Source: Phreatobacter stygius (lineage in GTDB: Bacteria > Pseudomonadota > Alphaproteobacteria > Rhizobiales > Phreatobacteraceae). From it: DNA of 64,000 nt. The translations under genes and the position numbers were made by a program. The notes below the pieces were generated by a model that had not been told where the DNA came from, did not search any database, and was given only the letters and a program-made list of their open reading frames with translations. Below are positions 33,045 through 42,324 of the stretch, one piece after another; the first letter of the stretch is position 1, and each line of letters begins with the position of its first letter. The stretch lies in contig NZ_CP039690.1 in the NCBI RefSeq assembly GCF_005144885.1, positions 5,469,001 to 5,533,000 on the forward strand. The letters are read 5' to 3'.

Positions 33045-35740
33045 ACTTCACGGTCGATGCCAAGGATTTTGCCGCCGAGCCGCGCCCCGGCCAATGCCTC
33101 AGGACCTTCCTGCGCGAACGCGGCGTGTTCGGCGTCAAGAAGGGCTGCGACGCCGGCGATTGCGGCGCGTGCACGGTCTGGCTCGACGGCCGGCCGGTGC
33201 ATTCCTGCCTGATGCCGGCCTTTCGCGCCGCCGGACGGCAGGTCACCACCATCCAGGGCCTGGCGCCCGACGGCGGGCTGCATCCGATGCAGCAGGCCTT
33301 TCTCGACGCCCAGGCGTTCCAGTGCGGTTTCTGCTCGGCCGGCATGATCATGACGGCGGCGGCGCTCGACGATGAGCAACGGGACGACCTGCCGCGCGCG
33401 CTGAAAGGCAATCTCTGTCGCTGCACCGGTTATCGCGCCATCGACGAGGCAATCCACGGCATCGCTTCGGCCGAGGAAGACGTGGCGGGCAAGGCCTGCG
33501 GCGCGAGCCTCAGGAATCCGTTCGGCCCGGGCATCGTCACCGGCCACGCGCGCTATACGATGGATGTCGCGGTCGAGCAGGTGCTGCACCTGAAGGTTCT
33601 GCGCTCGCCCCATGCCCATGCCCGCATCCGCGACATCCAGCGGGCGCCGGCGCTGGCCGTGCCTGGGGTGGTCGAGGTGTTCACCTGGGAGGATGTGCCG
33701 CGCCGGCTCTACAGCACGGCGACCCATGAGGACCATCTGGTCGATCCCGACGACACCTATGTTCTCGATAATGTCGTGCGTTTCGTCGGCCAGCGCGTGG
33801 CGGCTGTTGTCGCCGAGACCGAAGCCGCGGCGGAGGCCGGCTGCCGGGCGCTTCTGGTCGATTATGAACCGCTTCCCGCGGTCTTCGATCCGGTCGTCGC
33901 GATGGCTCCCGACGCGCCCATCCTGCACCAGAAGGGCGGCGAGGCGCGCGGCAATATCTATGTCGAGATCCATGGCGAGGTCGGTAGCGTGGCGGATGGC
34001 TTCGCCGAGGCCGACACCGTGCATGAGATGACCTATTCGACCTCCAGGGTGCAGCACGCCCATCTGGAGACCCATGGCTCGATCGCCTGGCGCGGCGAAG
34101 ACGGGCGCTTGCATGTGCGCACCAGCTCGCAGGCGCCGTTCATCGTGCAGCAGAAGCTCTGCTACCTGTTCGGCCTGTTTCCGCGCAACCTGCACGTCTT
34201 CACCGAGCGTGTCGGCGGCGGCTTCGGCGGCAAGCAGGAAATGATCTCGGAAGACCTCTGCCTGCTCGCCACGCTGAAGACCGGCCGGCCGGTCAAATGG
34301 GAGTTCACCCGCGAGGAGCAGTTCACCGGTGCGACGACGCGTCACCAGATGACCACGCGGGTCAAGCTCGGCGCCAAAAAGGACGGCAGCCTGACCGCCC
34401 TCGAGGTCCACGTCGTGTCGAACACCGGCGCTTATGGCGGGCATGGCGGCGAGACGCTGGCTGCCTCGCTTGGCAGTCCGCTGACCGCCTATCGCTGCGC
34501 CAACAAGAAGGCGGACGGTTATGCGGTCTATACCAATATCGTGCCGGCCGGCGGGTTTCGCGGTTATGGCTCGTCGCAGACCACCTTCGCCATCGAATGT
34601 GCCATCGACGACCTGGCGCGCCTGATCGGCGTCGATCCCTTCGTGATCCGCCGCAAGAACATGGTGGGCCCGGACGACTGGATCGAGTCGGTCTGGAGCG
34701 ATCCCTCCGACGTGGCCTTCGGCAGCTATGGCCTCGACCAGTGTCTCGACCTTGTCCAGAAGGGCCTGGACGACGGCGGCGGCGCGCCGGCGCCCGCGGG
34801 CGAAGAGTGGGCGGTCGGATCAGGCGTCGCGCTCGCGGTGCTGGAATCGGGGCCACCGACCGAGCACCGGTCGGGCGGCGTCATGAGCCTTCTGCCGACC
34901 GGCCAATATCATCTGGCGATCGGCTCGACCGAGATGGGCAATGGGTCGGTGACCTCGCACCGCCAGATCGCCGCGGCGGTGCTCGGCTCGCGTGCCGACC
35001 GGATCGCCATCATCAATGCCGATACCGATCTGACCCCTTATGACAGCGGCACCTTCGCCAGCACCGGAACCGTGGTTGCCGGGCAGGCGGTGGAGCTCAC
35101 CGCCATCGCCTTGCGCGACAATATCCTGGCTTTCGCCGCGCGCCATACCGCAACCGATGCCTCGGCCTGGAAGCTCGAAGACGACAGCGTCGTCAGCGGC
35201 AACCGGCGCATCGCGCTGGCCGAGCTCCATGCCGCCGGCAGCGCCGCCGGCCATCGCTTCGAAGCCAAGCGCAAGGCCTATCTTTCGCCGCGCACCGTCG
35301 CCTTCAACGTGCAGGGCGTCCGGCTGGCGGTCCATCGCATCACCGGCGAGATCCGGATCCTGCACAGCGTGCATGCCGCCGATATCGGACGGCTGATCAA
35401 TCCCATGCAATGCCGGGGGCAGATCGACGGCGCGCTCGCCATGGGTTTCGGCTGGGCACTGACCGAAAACATGGTGCACGACGCCGGCGGCAAGATGGTC
35501 AATCCGGCGCTGCGCAACTACCGCATCCCGGCTTTCGCCGACGTGCCGCGCACCGAGATCCTTTTTGCCGATACCTTCGATACGATCGGCCCGCTGGGGG
35601 CCAAGGCTCAGGGCGAATGCGCCATCAATCCGGTGGCGCCGGCGATCTCGAATGCCCTGCTGGACGCGACCGGGGTGCGTTTCGCGCATCTGCCGTTCAC
35701 GCCCGACCGCATCTTCTCCAGCCTGTCGCCGCAGCCATGA
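33041..35740 (+). CDS. fused [2Fe-2S]/molybdopterin subunit, xanthine dehydrogenase family
   Basis: An 899-aa subunit. The plant-type [2Fe-2S] cluster ligands are C36, C41, C44 and C56; the second cluster uses C95, C98, C126 and C128 (QCGFCSAGM, LCRCTGY). From about residue 160 the molybdenum domains follow: RVGGGFGGKQEM, PAGGFRGYGSSQ and, near the end, LGAKAQGECAINPVAP with the Glu that acts as base in this family. The enzyme hydroxylates a heterocycle or aldehyde; purine specificity cannot be read. The same frame is open about 880 bp further upstream but overlaps the FAD gene in another frame, so that extension is rejected. Confidence 0.92.
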   Translation: MNFTVDAKDFAAEPRPGQCLRTFLRERGVFGVKKGCDAGDCGACTVWLDGRPVHSCLMPAFRAAGRQVTTIQGLAPDGGLHPMQQAFLDAQAFQCGFCSAGMIMTAAALDDEQRDDLPRALKGNLCRCTGYRAIDEAIHGIASAEEDVAGKACGASLRNPFGPGIVTGHARYTMDVAVEQVLHLKVLRSPHAHARIRDIQRAPALAVPGVVEVFTWEDVPRRLYSTATHEDHLVDPDDTYVLDNVVRFVGQRVAAVVAETEAAAEAGCRALLVDYEPLPAVFDPVVAMAPDAPILHQKGGEARGNIYVEIHGEVGSVADGFAEADTVHEMTYSTSRVQHAHLETHGSIAWRGEDGRLHVRTSSQAPFIVQQKLCYLFGLFPRNLHVFTERVGGGFGGKQEMISEDLCLLATLKTGRPVKWEFTREEQFTGATTRHQMTTRVKLGAKKDGSLTALEVHVVSNTGAYGGHGGETLAASLGSPLTAYRCANKKADGYAVYTNIVPAGGFRGYGSSQTTFAIECAIDDLARLIGVDPFVIRRKNMVGPDDWIESVWSDPSDVAFGSYGLDQCLDLVQKGLDDGGGAPAPAGEEWAVGSGVALAVLESGPPTEHRSGGVMSLLPTGQYHLAIGSTEMGNGSVTSHRQIAAAVLGSRADRIAIINADTDLTPYDSGTFASTGTVVAGQAVELTAIALRDNILAFAARHTATDASAWKLEDDSVVSGNRRIALAELHAAGSAAGHRFEAKRKAYLSPRTVAFNVQGVRLAVHRITGEIRILHSVHAADIGRLINPMQCRGQIDGALAMGFGWALTENMVHDAGGKMVNPALRNYRIPAFADVPRTEILFADTFDTIGPLGAKAQGECAINPVAPAISNALLDATGVRFAHLPFTPDRIFSSLSPQP

Positions 35741-36711
35741 CCGCCGTGACGACCGACAGTTCGACGCCCTCGGCGGACCGGGGCGTTACCATCGTCACCC
35801 AGACGCGGGTGCGCGGCGGCGAGGAAGACGCATTCGCCCGCTGGCAGAAGGGCATGAGCGACACGATCGCCGGCTTCCCCGGTTTCATTCAGCAGACCGT
35901 CATGCCGCCGAGCCCGCCGGCGCAGCTCGACTGGGTGATCTTGCAACGCTTCACCCATACCGCTGCGGCGACCGCCTGGCTCAACTCGGCCGAGCGGCTG
36001 GAGCGGGTGGCGGGCGCGCAGCCGATGCTGATCGGCCGGGACGACGTTCATATCGTGCCGGACGGCGGATCGGGCGTGCTGCCCGCTCCGGTCTCGGCTG
36101 TCATCGCAACCCAGATCAAGCCGGGCTCGGAGGCGGCCTATCGCGCCTGGGAGCAGCGAATCGCCGGCGTCCAGGCGAAGGCTCCAGGCTTCCAGGGCTA
36201 CCGTTTCGAACCGCCGCTGCCGGGCGTGCAGGACCACTGGCTGGCCATTGTCCGTTTCGACAGCGAGGCGCACCTGCAGGCCTGGCTGGACTCGCCGGAA
36301 CGCCTGAAGCTTCTGGAGGAAGCCAAGCCTTTCACGGTCGAGTTCCACACCCGCATCGCCCGAACCGGCTTCGACCAGTGGTTTCCGTCGCCGGCCGGCA
36401 AGCCGCCGGCCATGTGGAAGCAGAACATGCTGGTTCTGCTGATGCTCTATCCGGTGGTGTTTCTGTTCGGCTATTTCATTCAGACGCCACTGTTGTCGCA
36501 ACGCCTGGGCCTGCCTTTCGCGGTCGCGTTGTTCGTCGGCAACGTCGCCGGCATTCTCCTGCTCAACTACCTGGTTCCCTGGGTCAGCGGCCGGTTCTCC
36601 TGGTGGCTCCAGCCTGATGCTGGCGACCGGCGGCGAAGCGATATCGCGGGCACCGGGCTGGTGATCGCCCTTTACGCGGGGCTGGTCGTCTTGTTCGCGC
36701 GGCTTTTCTGA
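35737..36711 (+). CDS. membrane-anchored protein with two ABM domains
   Basis: A 324-aa protein. Two antibiotic-biosynthesis-monooxygenase-like ferredoxin folds lie at about residues 15-100 (VTIVTQTRVRGGEEDAFARW) and 120-210 (SAVIATQIKPGSEAAYRAWE). Three transmembrane helices follow from about 230 (NMLVLLMLYPVVFLFGYFIQ) to the C-terminus. Such proteins are seen widely, with no known substrate. It overlaps the molybdoenzyme stop by ATGA, so the three genes from 32211 form one operon. Confidence 0.85.
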   Translation: MTAVTTDSSTPSADRGVTIVTQTRVRGGEEDAFARWQKGMSDTIAGFPGFIQQTVMPPSPPAQLDWVILQRFTHTAAATAWLNSAERLERVAGAQPMLIGRDDVHIVPDGGSGVLPAPVSAVIATQIKPGSEAAYRAWEQRIAGVQAKAPGFQGYRFEPPLPGVQDHWLAIVRFDSEAHLQAWLDSPERLKLLEEAKPFTVEFHTRIARTGFDQWFPSPAGKPPAMWKQNMLVLLMLYPVVFLFGYFIQTPLLSQRLGLPFAVALFVGNVAGILLLNYLVPWVSGRFSWWLQPDAGDRRRSDIAGTGLVIALYAGLVVLFARLF

Positions 36712-36846
36712 AGCGGCGACGCACCGGCGGCAACTGGCGCCGGCCGTTGCGCTCGACTAACACTGTGAGCCGATCGCGTTCGGGCGGCTCAGGTTCGCCA
36801 CGTCGCCGCCGCGACGGCCCACTGACAACCAACGGATGCCACGGAC

Positions 36847-37818
36847 ATGCCGGACAGCAGGATATCGATCGGGATCATCGGGGCGGGCATCATGGGTGAG
36901 CGGCTGCTGCGCGCCATGCTGGCCGAGACGCCGGAGCTCATTCGTGTCAGCGGCATCTGGGATCCGTCGCCGGCGGCCCTGGAGCGCATCGCGGCTGCCT
37001 TGCCCGAGGTTCCCCGGCTTGCCGACGCGGCCGCGATCGTGGCGGCCAGCGACTGCGTCTATATTGCCTCGCCCCCAGCCTCCCATCTCGGTCACGCCCG
37101 GGCCGCACTTGCCGCCGGCAAGGCGGTCTTCTGCGAGAAGCCGCTGGCCGTCGATGTCGCCGATTCCAGGGCCTTCGTCGCCGAGGCCGGCGCCAGGGGC
37201 GCGGTCAATTTCCCCTTCGCATCCTCGCCCGCCGTCGCGTCGCTGCGAAAATGGATCGCGGAGGGCGAGGTTGGCGCGGTGTCGCGGGTCGGTATCGAGG
37301 TGGCTTTCGCCACCTGGCCGCGCTCCTGGCAGGCCGATGCCGCGAGCTGGCTGGACCGGCCGGCCCAGGGCGGCTTCACCCGCGAGGTCGTGTCGCATTT
37401 CCTGTTCCTGTCACGCCGGCTGGTCGGCCCCCTGCACGGGCTCGACGCCTCCGCGGACTTCCCCGAGCCGGGCAAGTCGGAACGCCGGATCGGCGCCCGG
37501 CTGTTCGCCGGCGATATCCCGGTCGAGCTGACCGGCAGTGTCGGCACGACGGCCAAGGACGATCACAATATCTGGACGCTGGAAGGCGACAAAGGTGCGG
37601 TCAGGCTGTGCGACTGGTCGATCGCCGAGCGTCGCCTGTCCGACGGCACCTGGCAGCGCGCGCCCGACGCCATGCCGAACGAGCAGGCCCGGCCGCTGGC
37701 CCTGAAACGCCAGCTGGAAGGCGTCGCGCGCCTCGCCCGCGGCGAGCCGAACCATCTCGCGACGCTTGCCGAGGCGCTCAACGTTCAGGAGGTCGTCGAG
37801 GCCATCCTGACACGCTAG
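36847..37818 (+). CDS. Gfo/Idh/MocA-family oxidoreductase
   Basis: A 323-aa NAD(P)-dependent oxidoreductase. The Rossmann motif is IGIIGAGIMGERLL (about 8-21) and the family motif is CEKPLAVDVADS near residue 98. The C-terminal substrate domain contains WLDRPAQGGFTREVVSHFLF, with His in the usual catalytic area. Sugars, inositols and related polyols are typical substrates. It is convergent with the DJ-1/PfpI gene, 12 bp apart, and preceded by 135 bp without a gene. Confidence 0.88.
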   Translation: MPDSRISIGIIGAGIMGERLLRAMLAETPELIRVSGIWDPSPAALERIAAALPEVPRLADAAAIVAASDCVYIASPPASHLGHARAALAAGKAVFCEKPLAVDVADSRAFVAEAGARGAVNFPFASSPAVASLRKWIAEGEVGAVSRVGIEVAFATWPRSWQADAASWLDRPAQGGFTREVVSHFLFLSRRLVGPLHGLDASADFPEPGKSERRIGARLFAGDIPVELTGSVGTTAKDDHNIWTLEGDKGAVRLCDWSIAERRLSDGTWQRAPDAMPNEQARPLALKRQLEGVARLARGEPNHLATLAEALNVQEVVEAILTR

Positions 37819-37830
37819 CGGCGCGGCTGG

Positions 37831-38403
37831 TCATGCCGCCCTGCGGTGCTCGGCGGCATGCATGCCGATGTAGGAATCGAGTTCTTCGTCGCCGAGCCCG
37901 ACGGCGCGCATCACTTCGGCCATGAAGGTCACCGGCGCCGTGCCCGGAGCGGTGATGATATGGCCGTCGGCAACGGCGAACGGCACGTCGCGATAGCGGG
38001 CCTTGCCGGCATAACCCGAGGCGTCGAGATAGCCGGCGCCATTGCTGGTATGGGCAACGTCGTCGAGCAGGCCGGCCTTGGCGAGCTGCAGGGTACCGTC
38101 GCAAATGCCGGCGACCAGCTTGCCTTTGGCGCGCGCCTGCCGGAGCACCGCCGAGATGTCGGGCGCATGCTCGGACTGCCAGATCGTGCCGCCGGCCACG
38201 ACCAGCGCGTCGAGGCTGTCGCAGTCGAGGTCTTCGACCGCCATGCCGGGTTGCACTGTCATGCCGGCCATCGAAACGACGGCCTTGCCGCCAGGCGAGA
38301 CGAACCGTGTGTCCGCCCGGTAGAAGCTGCGGGCCGCGGCGTTGAGCAGGGCGGTTTCCCAATCGGCGAAACCGTCGGCCAGGATGGTGACGATGGTTGT
38401 CAT
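37831..38403 (-). CDS. DJ-1/PfpI-family protein
   Basis: A 190-aa class I glutamine-amidotransferase-like protein. The nucleophile elbow is LVAGICDGTLQLAKAG with Cys101, and Glu16 in FADWETAL is the residue that usually contacts it. Members act as chaperones, glyoxalases or isonitrile hydratases; this one resembles the YoaZ-type group paired with WYL regulators. It is divergent from the WYL gene, 98 bp apart. TGTCA occurs three times in the gap and could be a regulator site. Confidence 0.88.
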   Translation of the reverse strand: MTTIVTILADGFADWETALLNAAARSFYRADTRFVSPGGKAVVSMAGMTVQPGMAVEDLDCDSLDALVVAGGTIWQSEHAPDISAVLRQARAKGKLVAGICDGTLQLAKAGLLDDVAHTSNGAGYLDASGYAGKARYRDVPFAVADGHIITAPGTAPVTFMAEVMRAVGLGDEELDSYIGMHAAEHRRAA

Positions 38404-38501
38404 GGCGAGCGCCCTTTGTCAGATGATGCGATGACGGCAGGCTAAGGCCGGCCTGTGTCAAAAAATGTCAGGAGCCCCCGAGGCTGCCCGAAGGGGGGAC
38501 C

Positions 38502-39197
38502 ATGTCCAAGCGGTCGGAACGCCTTCTCCTGCTCATGCAGGCCTTGCGCCGCCGCCGCAGGCCGGCGACCGGCCAGGTGCTGGCCGATGAAATGGGCATT
38601 TCGCTCCGCTCGCTCTATCGCGACATCGAAACGCTGAAATCGCTCGGCGCGGCGATCGATGGCGCGGCCGGCCTCGGCTTCCAGCTGCGCGCCGATTATT
38701 TCATGCCACCGCTGATGTTTTCGGAGGCCGAGGTCGAAGCCCTGGTTCTCGGCCTGCGTTCGCTGATCCATGGCCCGGATGCCGACATGGCCGAGACGGC
38801 GCGCGATGCCAGTGCCAAGATCGCCGCCATGCTGCCGGAGGACCGGCGTGGCGACATGGAGGCGGTCGGGCTGTTTGCCGTGCCGGGCAGGGCACCCGAG
38901 GCCGCCGACCATACGCTCGCCGACCTGCGCAAGGCGCTGCGCGACGAATTGCAGGTCGAGCTCAGCTATCGCGACGGCGAAGGGCAATTGACCGAGCGGA
39001 CCATTCATCCCGTGGCCTTGGGTTATCGCGACGACGGCCAGATGCTGGTCGCCTGGTGCATGCTTCGCGGCGACTACCGCCGGTTCCGCATCGAGCGGAT
39101 GGAACAGGTCAGGCTGACCGACCGGCGCCTGCCGCGGCCCCGGCGCACGCTGCTCCATGAATGGCGCATGGCCAACCAATTGCCGGACCTGGCCTGA
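38502..39197 (+). CDS. HTH-WYL transcriptional regulator (YafY-like)
   Basis: A 231-aa regulator. The N-terminal HTH_11 domain reads SERLLLLMQALRRRRRP then ADEMGISLRSLYRDIETL. The WYL domain is in the second half (LSYRDGEGQLTERTIHPVAL, then GYRDDGQMLVAWCMLRGDYR), with WYL replaced by VAW. It probably controls itself and the divergent DJ-1/PfpI gene, and perhaps the SnoaL-like gene that follows 68 bp downstream. Confidence 0.9.
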   Translation: MSKRSERLLLLMQALRRRRRPATGQVLADEMGISLRSLYRDIETLKSLGAAIDGAAGLGFQLRADYFMPPLMFSEAEVEALVLGLRSLIHGPDADMAETARDASAKIAAMLPEDRRGDMEAVGLFAVPGRAPEAADHTLADLRKALRDELQVELSYRDGEGQLTERTIHPVALGYRDDGQMLVAWCMLRGDYRRFRIERMEQVRLTDRRLPRPRRTLLHEWRMANQLPDLA

Positions 39198-39265
39198 ACG
39201 GCCGGGTGGACCACGCTCGCGATGCGGGCTTTGATGCGGAAAAATCAGGCCGAGGAGGAAACGCC

Positions 39266-39733
39266 ATGGACACGACGGCCATGCTGAAAGAGTTCTGCGC
39301 CGCGGTGGAGGCAAGCGACGGCAAGCGTTTCGCCCGTCTGTTCGCCGAGGACGCGGTCTATCACGACCTGTTCTATGGTGCCTTCGAGGGCAGGGCCCGG
39401 ATCGCCGAACTGATCGACGACTGGTTTCACCGCACGGCCCGCGATTTCCGCTGGGACCTGCACGATCCCGTCTCGGATGGCCGGCGGCTCTACGCCTATT
39501 ACACCTTCAGTTATGTCTCGACGCTGCCCGAGGCCGGCGGCAAGCGGGTCGGCTTCGAGGGCGTCGCCCGGATGAAGCTGCGCGACGGTCTCATCACCGA
39601 ATACCGCGAAGTGGCCAATGTCGGCCCGACTTTCGTGGCGATCGGCTTTCCGCCCGAGCGGGTCAGCAAGATCCTGGCGCGCGAAGGGGCGGAGCTTGCC
39701 AAGACACCGGCGATGCAGCGACATCTCGCCTGA
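39266..39733 (+). CDS. SnoaL-like (NTF2-fold) protein
   Basis: A 155-aa protein with the cone-shaped NTF2 pattern: EFCAAVEASDGKRFARLFAE, YHDLFYGAFEGRARIAELID, DWFHRTARDFRW and RMKLRDGLITEYREVANVG. SnoaL-like proteins include cyclases, isomerases and non-catalytic binding proteins. The start MDTTAMLKEF at 39266 has an excellent GAGGAGG. It may be co-transcribed with the WYL regulator. Confidence 0.85.
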   Translation: MDTTAMLKEFCAAVEASDGKRFARLFAEDAVYHDLFYGAFEGRARIAELIDDWFHRTARDFRWDLHDPVSDGRRLYAYYTFSYVSTLPEAGGKRVGFEGVARMKLRDGLITEYREVANVGPTFVAIGFPPERVSKILAREGAELAKTPAMQRHLA

Positions 39734-39769
39734 ACGTGCGGCGGCCTGGTATCCAGCGCCGGCGACGTC

Positions 39770-40411
39770 TCACACCGGCAGCAATTCCCTGAGCATCATC
39801 TGCTTTAACGCCTCCACCAGCGCGTCGCCCTCGGCGCGGTCCATGCCAATGGCGAGCCGGACCGTGGAGCCGACAAGATGCATGGTGAGGAAGGCCGGCG
39901 TGTCGAGCGCGGCGCGATCGGCCTTGGGGTCGAGACGCGCCAGCGCCTCGGCGAGCATGGCGCCGAGGATGCGGGTTTCGGCCAGGTCCATGTCCTGCAG
40001 CGTCCTGTCGGCCTGGGTGCCCGACCAGATGTCGCGCATGACCGGTTCGGCCAGGAACAGCGCGTAATAGGTATCGATCAGCCCGGCCAGGGCGGCGCGC
40101 AGCCCGGCGACAGTCCGGACCTTGTCCAGTTCGGTCTTGATGCAGGCCTGCTCCTGGACATTGTAGCGCTCGGCGAGCGTGCGGATGATCGCCGCCTTGT
40201 CTGGAAAATACTGGTAGAGCGAACCGATCGAGACGCCCGCGGTCTCCGCGACCTCGCCCATGCGCATGGCGTCGCTGCCCTTGGCCGCGATCAGCTCGGT
40301 CGCCGCCGCCAGCATGCGCTCGACACGCTCGCGGCTGCGGTTCTGGCTCGGCTGGCGGCGCAGCGGTGTGGCCTCGGCCGAGGCGAGGGGGGTGGCATCG
40401 GCCATGGGCAT
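39770..40411 (-). CDS. TetR/AcrR-family regulator
   Basis: A 213-aa regulator. The helix-turn-helix is in RMLAAATELIAAKGSDAMRM and GEVAETAGVSIGSLYQYFPD, about residues 32-78. The ligand domain has a TetR_C-like helical pattern. Start at 40411 or 40405; AGGACAAGG precedes both. Its promoter region has AATATGAGGAATTGTCACA (40443-40461), nearly identical to a site upstream of the NmrA-like gene at 44194, so it probably represses itself and that gene. Confidence 0.88.
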   Translation of the reverse strand: MPMADATPLASAEATPLRRQPSQNRSRERVERMLAAATELIAAKGSDAMRMGEVAETAGVSIGSLYQYFPDKAAIIRTLAERYNVQEQACIKTELDKVRTVAGLRAALAGLIDTYYALFLAEPVMRDIWSGTQADRTLQDMDLAETRILGAMLAEALARLDPKADRAALDTPAFLTMHLVGSTVRLAIGMDRAEGDALVEALKQMMLRELLPV

Positions 40412-40442
40412 CCTTGTCCTGACGGTTTCGCGTCAGTCCATG

Positions 40443-40461
40443 AATATGAGGAATTGTCACA
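40443..40461. promoter_or_regulatory. TetR-associated operator candidate
   Basis: AATATGAGGAATTGTCACA lies about 32 bp upstream of the TetR start codon. It matches 17 of 19 bases with 44138-44156, which continues there into a dyad. The inverted half is less clear at this copy. Confidence 0.5.
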
Positions 40462-40517
40462 AGCGTAAAGGGGGCTCTCCGGCCATGCCCGCCGCGCGGC
40501 GGCCTCGCATGGCGATA

Positions 40518-42173
40518 TCAGAACCGAGCTGCCGCCTGCACGAAGCCGCCATAGCGTTCGGTCATGACATCCAGTGGTTGTGAGCCGGCGCGATCGAAAT
40601 CGGGCGTGCTCCTTTCGAACCGCGCATGGCCTGTCGTGGCCATGCGCCAATAGCGGGCGCCGAAGCCGACGCTGAAGGCCCGCGTCACCTGATAGCTGAG
40701 GATGGCCTCGAGCTGGATGCCGGAATGGCCGGTGCCGTCCTGTGGTGTCGGACCGGTGAAATCGACCTGATCGATCCTGAGCCAGTGGCTATCCGTTCCG
40801 CTGAGCGCGGTATAGGCCAGCCACGCCGCTTCGGCGGTCAGCGTCAGCCGATCGGTGAGCATGACGTCGCCGGTGAGGCCGAGCCGCAGTGAATGCCACT
40901 GGCTCTTTTGCGAGATCATCTGGACGGTGCGGCCAAGATCATTGGGCGGTGTGCACCAGTCCAGGGCGATGGAGACGCAGCCCATCCCATTGGTCCGCTC
41001 GGCGTAATAGTGGTAGCCGACGAAGCCGCCGAGCCGATAATTGGAGCCGCGCAGGAAGGTGTAGCCGATATCGGCGCTGACATAGCCGAGATGGCCGTTG
41101 CGCTGATCGCTCAGCGTTGCCGAATAGGGATTCTGGAAGGGCGGGAAATCCTCGTCCTTGAGCTGGCCGCTGCCGAGCTTGCCGGTGCCGGCAAAGCCCT
41201 TGATGAACCAGCCGCTGGGCGTGTGGTCGATGCGGAAGAACGTCTCGGCCGCAAGCCCGGAAAGCCCGCCATAGGCGAGCCGCGACCCCAGGTCGGATCG
41301 ATCGTATATGTGCAAGTCGTTTCGCGTGCTGCCAGTGCTGTACCAAGTGCGCAGGCCGGTCTCGACCGTAAAGTCGGACTGGGGCGCGGCGGTGCCGGCG
41401 GCGGCCGCCGGCCCGAAGCGATAATTCAGGCCAGCCCGCACGATATGGCCGGCGAGGCCGAGCTGCGCATGGGTCTGACGCCATGAAGGCGCGGACCGGA
41501 AGCCGACCACCGTGGTCGCGCCGAGATTGTAATGGAGATATTCGAGCCGGGCCGAGAGCCTGTCGGTGAGGACATATTCGATGCCGGCGCCGGCGGCCCA
41601 GCCGACACGCAGGTCGCGGTCGGAGCCTGAATAGGCGGTCCCAGGATAAGTCAGGCTCTGCGACGACGTCACCCGGCCATAGGCAAGGCCACCGGTCAGA
41701 TAGACCAGCAGCCGGTCGGTCGGCGTGACGCCGAACCGCACCCGCGTCGTGCCGAACCAGTCGAGCCTCTGGCGGTGCGCGGCGACGAACGGATAACCGT
41801 CGGCGTCCACGCCGCTGGCGCCGGCGGCTGCGGTGCCCGTGGTGAACGAGAAATCCTGCTCCGCGCCGACCACGAATGAGCCGAACTGGACATTGGTGCC
41901 GAGCTGGCCGCCGCCGATGAAACCAGAGGAGCGGGCGGCGTAGCCAGCCGGCAGCGCGGGCTCCCAGCCGCTCCAATAGCCGGACGGAAAGCCATCGACC
42001 GCGCTTCTGCCCTGGCTGAACATGCCGCCGAGATGGATGCCGAGATAGGGCCCGGTCCAGCTGGTCGGGGCTGCGAGCGGCTGGAGTTCAAGATCGCTGG
42101 CATGAGCGCGCAGCGACGCAAGCGTCGTCCCGAGCGTGACGAGGCATAGGGCCGCAAGCCGAGAGTATCTCAC
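40518..42173 (-). CDS. double-barrel outer-membrane protein (paralogue 1)
   Basis: About 551 aa, GTG start at 42173 behind GGGGA, signal peptide ending RAHASD. Residues about 45-265 form an Omp25/OmpA-like eight-stranded barrel (WTGPYLGIHLGGMF, GFIGGGQLGTNVQFGSFVVG, RVRFGVTPTDRLLVYLTGGL, GWAAGAGIEYVLTDRLSARL). The second half is another beta-barrel (DFTVETGLRTWYS to the C-terminal Phe in GGFVQAAARF), with the omptin-like SGWFIKGFAG block. The terminal Phe suits BAM assembly. It is paralogous to the next gene over its entire length. The function is unknown. Confidence 0.85.
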   Translation of the reverse strand: MRYSRLAALCLVTLGTTLASLRAHASDLELQPLAAPTSWTGPYLGIHLGGMFSQGRSAVDGFPSGYWSGWEPALPAGYAARSSGFIGGGQLGTNVQFGSFVVGAEQDFSFTTGTAAAGASGVDADGYPFVAAHRQRLDWFGTTRVRFGVTPTDRLLVYLTGGLAYGRVTSSQSLTYPGTAYSGSDRDLRVGWAAGAGIEYVLTDRLSARLEYLHYNLGATTVVGFRSAPSWRQTHAQLGLAGHIVRAGLNYRFGPAAAAGTAAPQSDFTVETGLRTWYSTGSTRNDLHIYDRSDLGSRLAYGGLSGLAAETFFRIDHTPSGWFIKGFAGTGKLGSGQLKDEDFPPFQNPYSATLSDQRNGHLGYVSADIGYTFLRGSNYRLGGFVGYHYYAERTNGMGCVSIALDWCTPPNDLGRTVQMISQKSQWHSLRLGLTGDVMLTDRLTLTAEAAWLAYTALSGTDSHWLRIDQVDFTGPTPQDGTGHSGIQLEAILSYQVTRAFSVGFGARYWRMATTGHARFERSTPDFDRAGSQPLDVMTERYGGFVQAAARF

Positions 42174-42271
42174 ACAGGTCCCCGCAATGATCACCGATTG
42201 GGCGTATCAAAGGCGAGTGGCGACGTCTGCGGCCGTTTCGGCGCGGCAGCGCTGCCGTTGAAGAGGGTGCT

Positions 42272-42293
42272 TCTACGCCATTTGCCGTATTGC
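42272..42293 (-). promoter_or_regulatory. conserved upstream element shared by the two barrel genes
   Basis: A 22-bp stretch about 100 bp upstream of paralogue 1 recurs with one change at 44083-44104, about 95 bp upstream of paralogue 2. Its core is CTACGCCATTTGCCG on the plus strand. The surrounding DNA is less conserved, so the block is either a regulatory site or the best-kept part of a duplicated promoter. Confidence 0.5.
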
Positions 42294-42324
42294 GCGGCAA
42301 GGCGCGGGAGGCTCGCGCCAGGTC

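Noticed and set aside
37831-39733. A larger stress-response operon joining DJ-1/PfpI, WYL and SnoaL-like genes
   Set aside because: The DJ-1/PfpI gene is divergent and the others are separated by 68 bp or more; only regulation by the WYL protein is plausible, so no named system was called.
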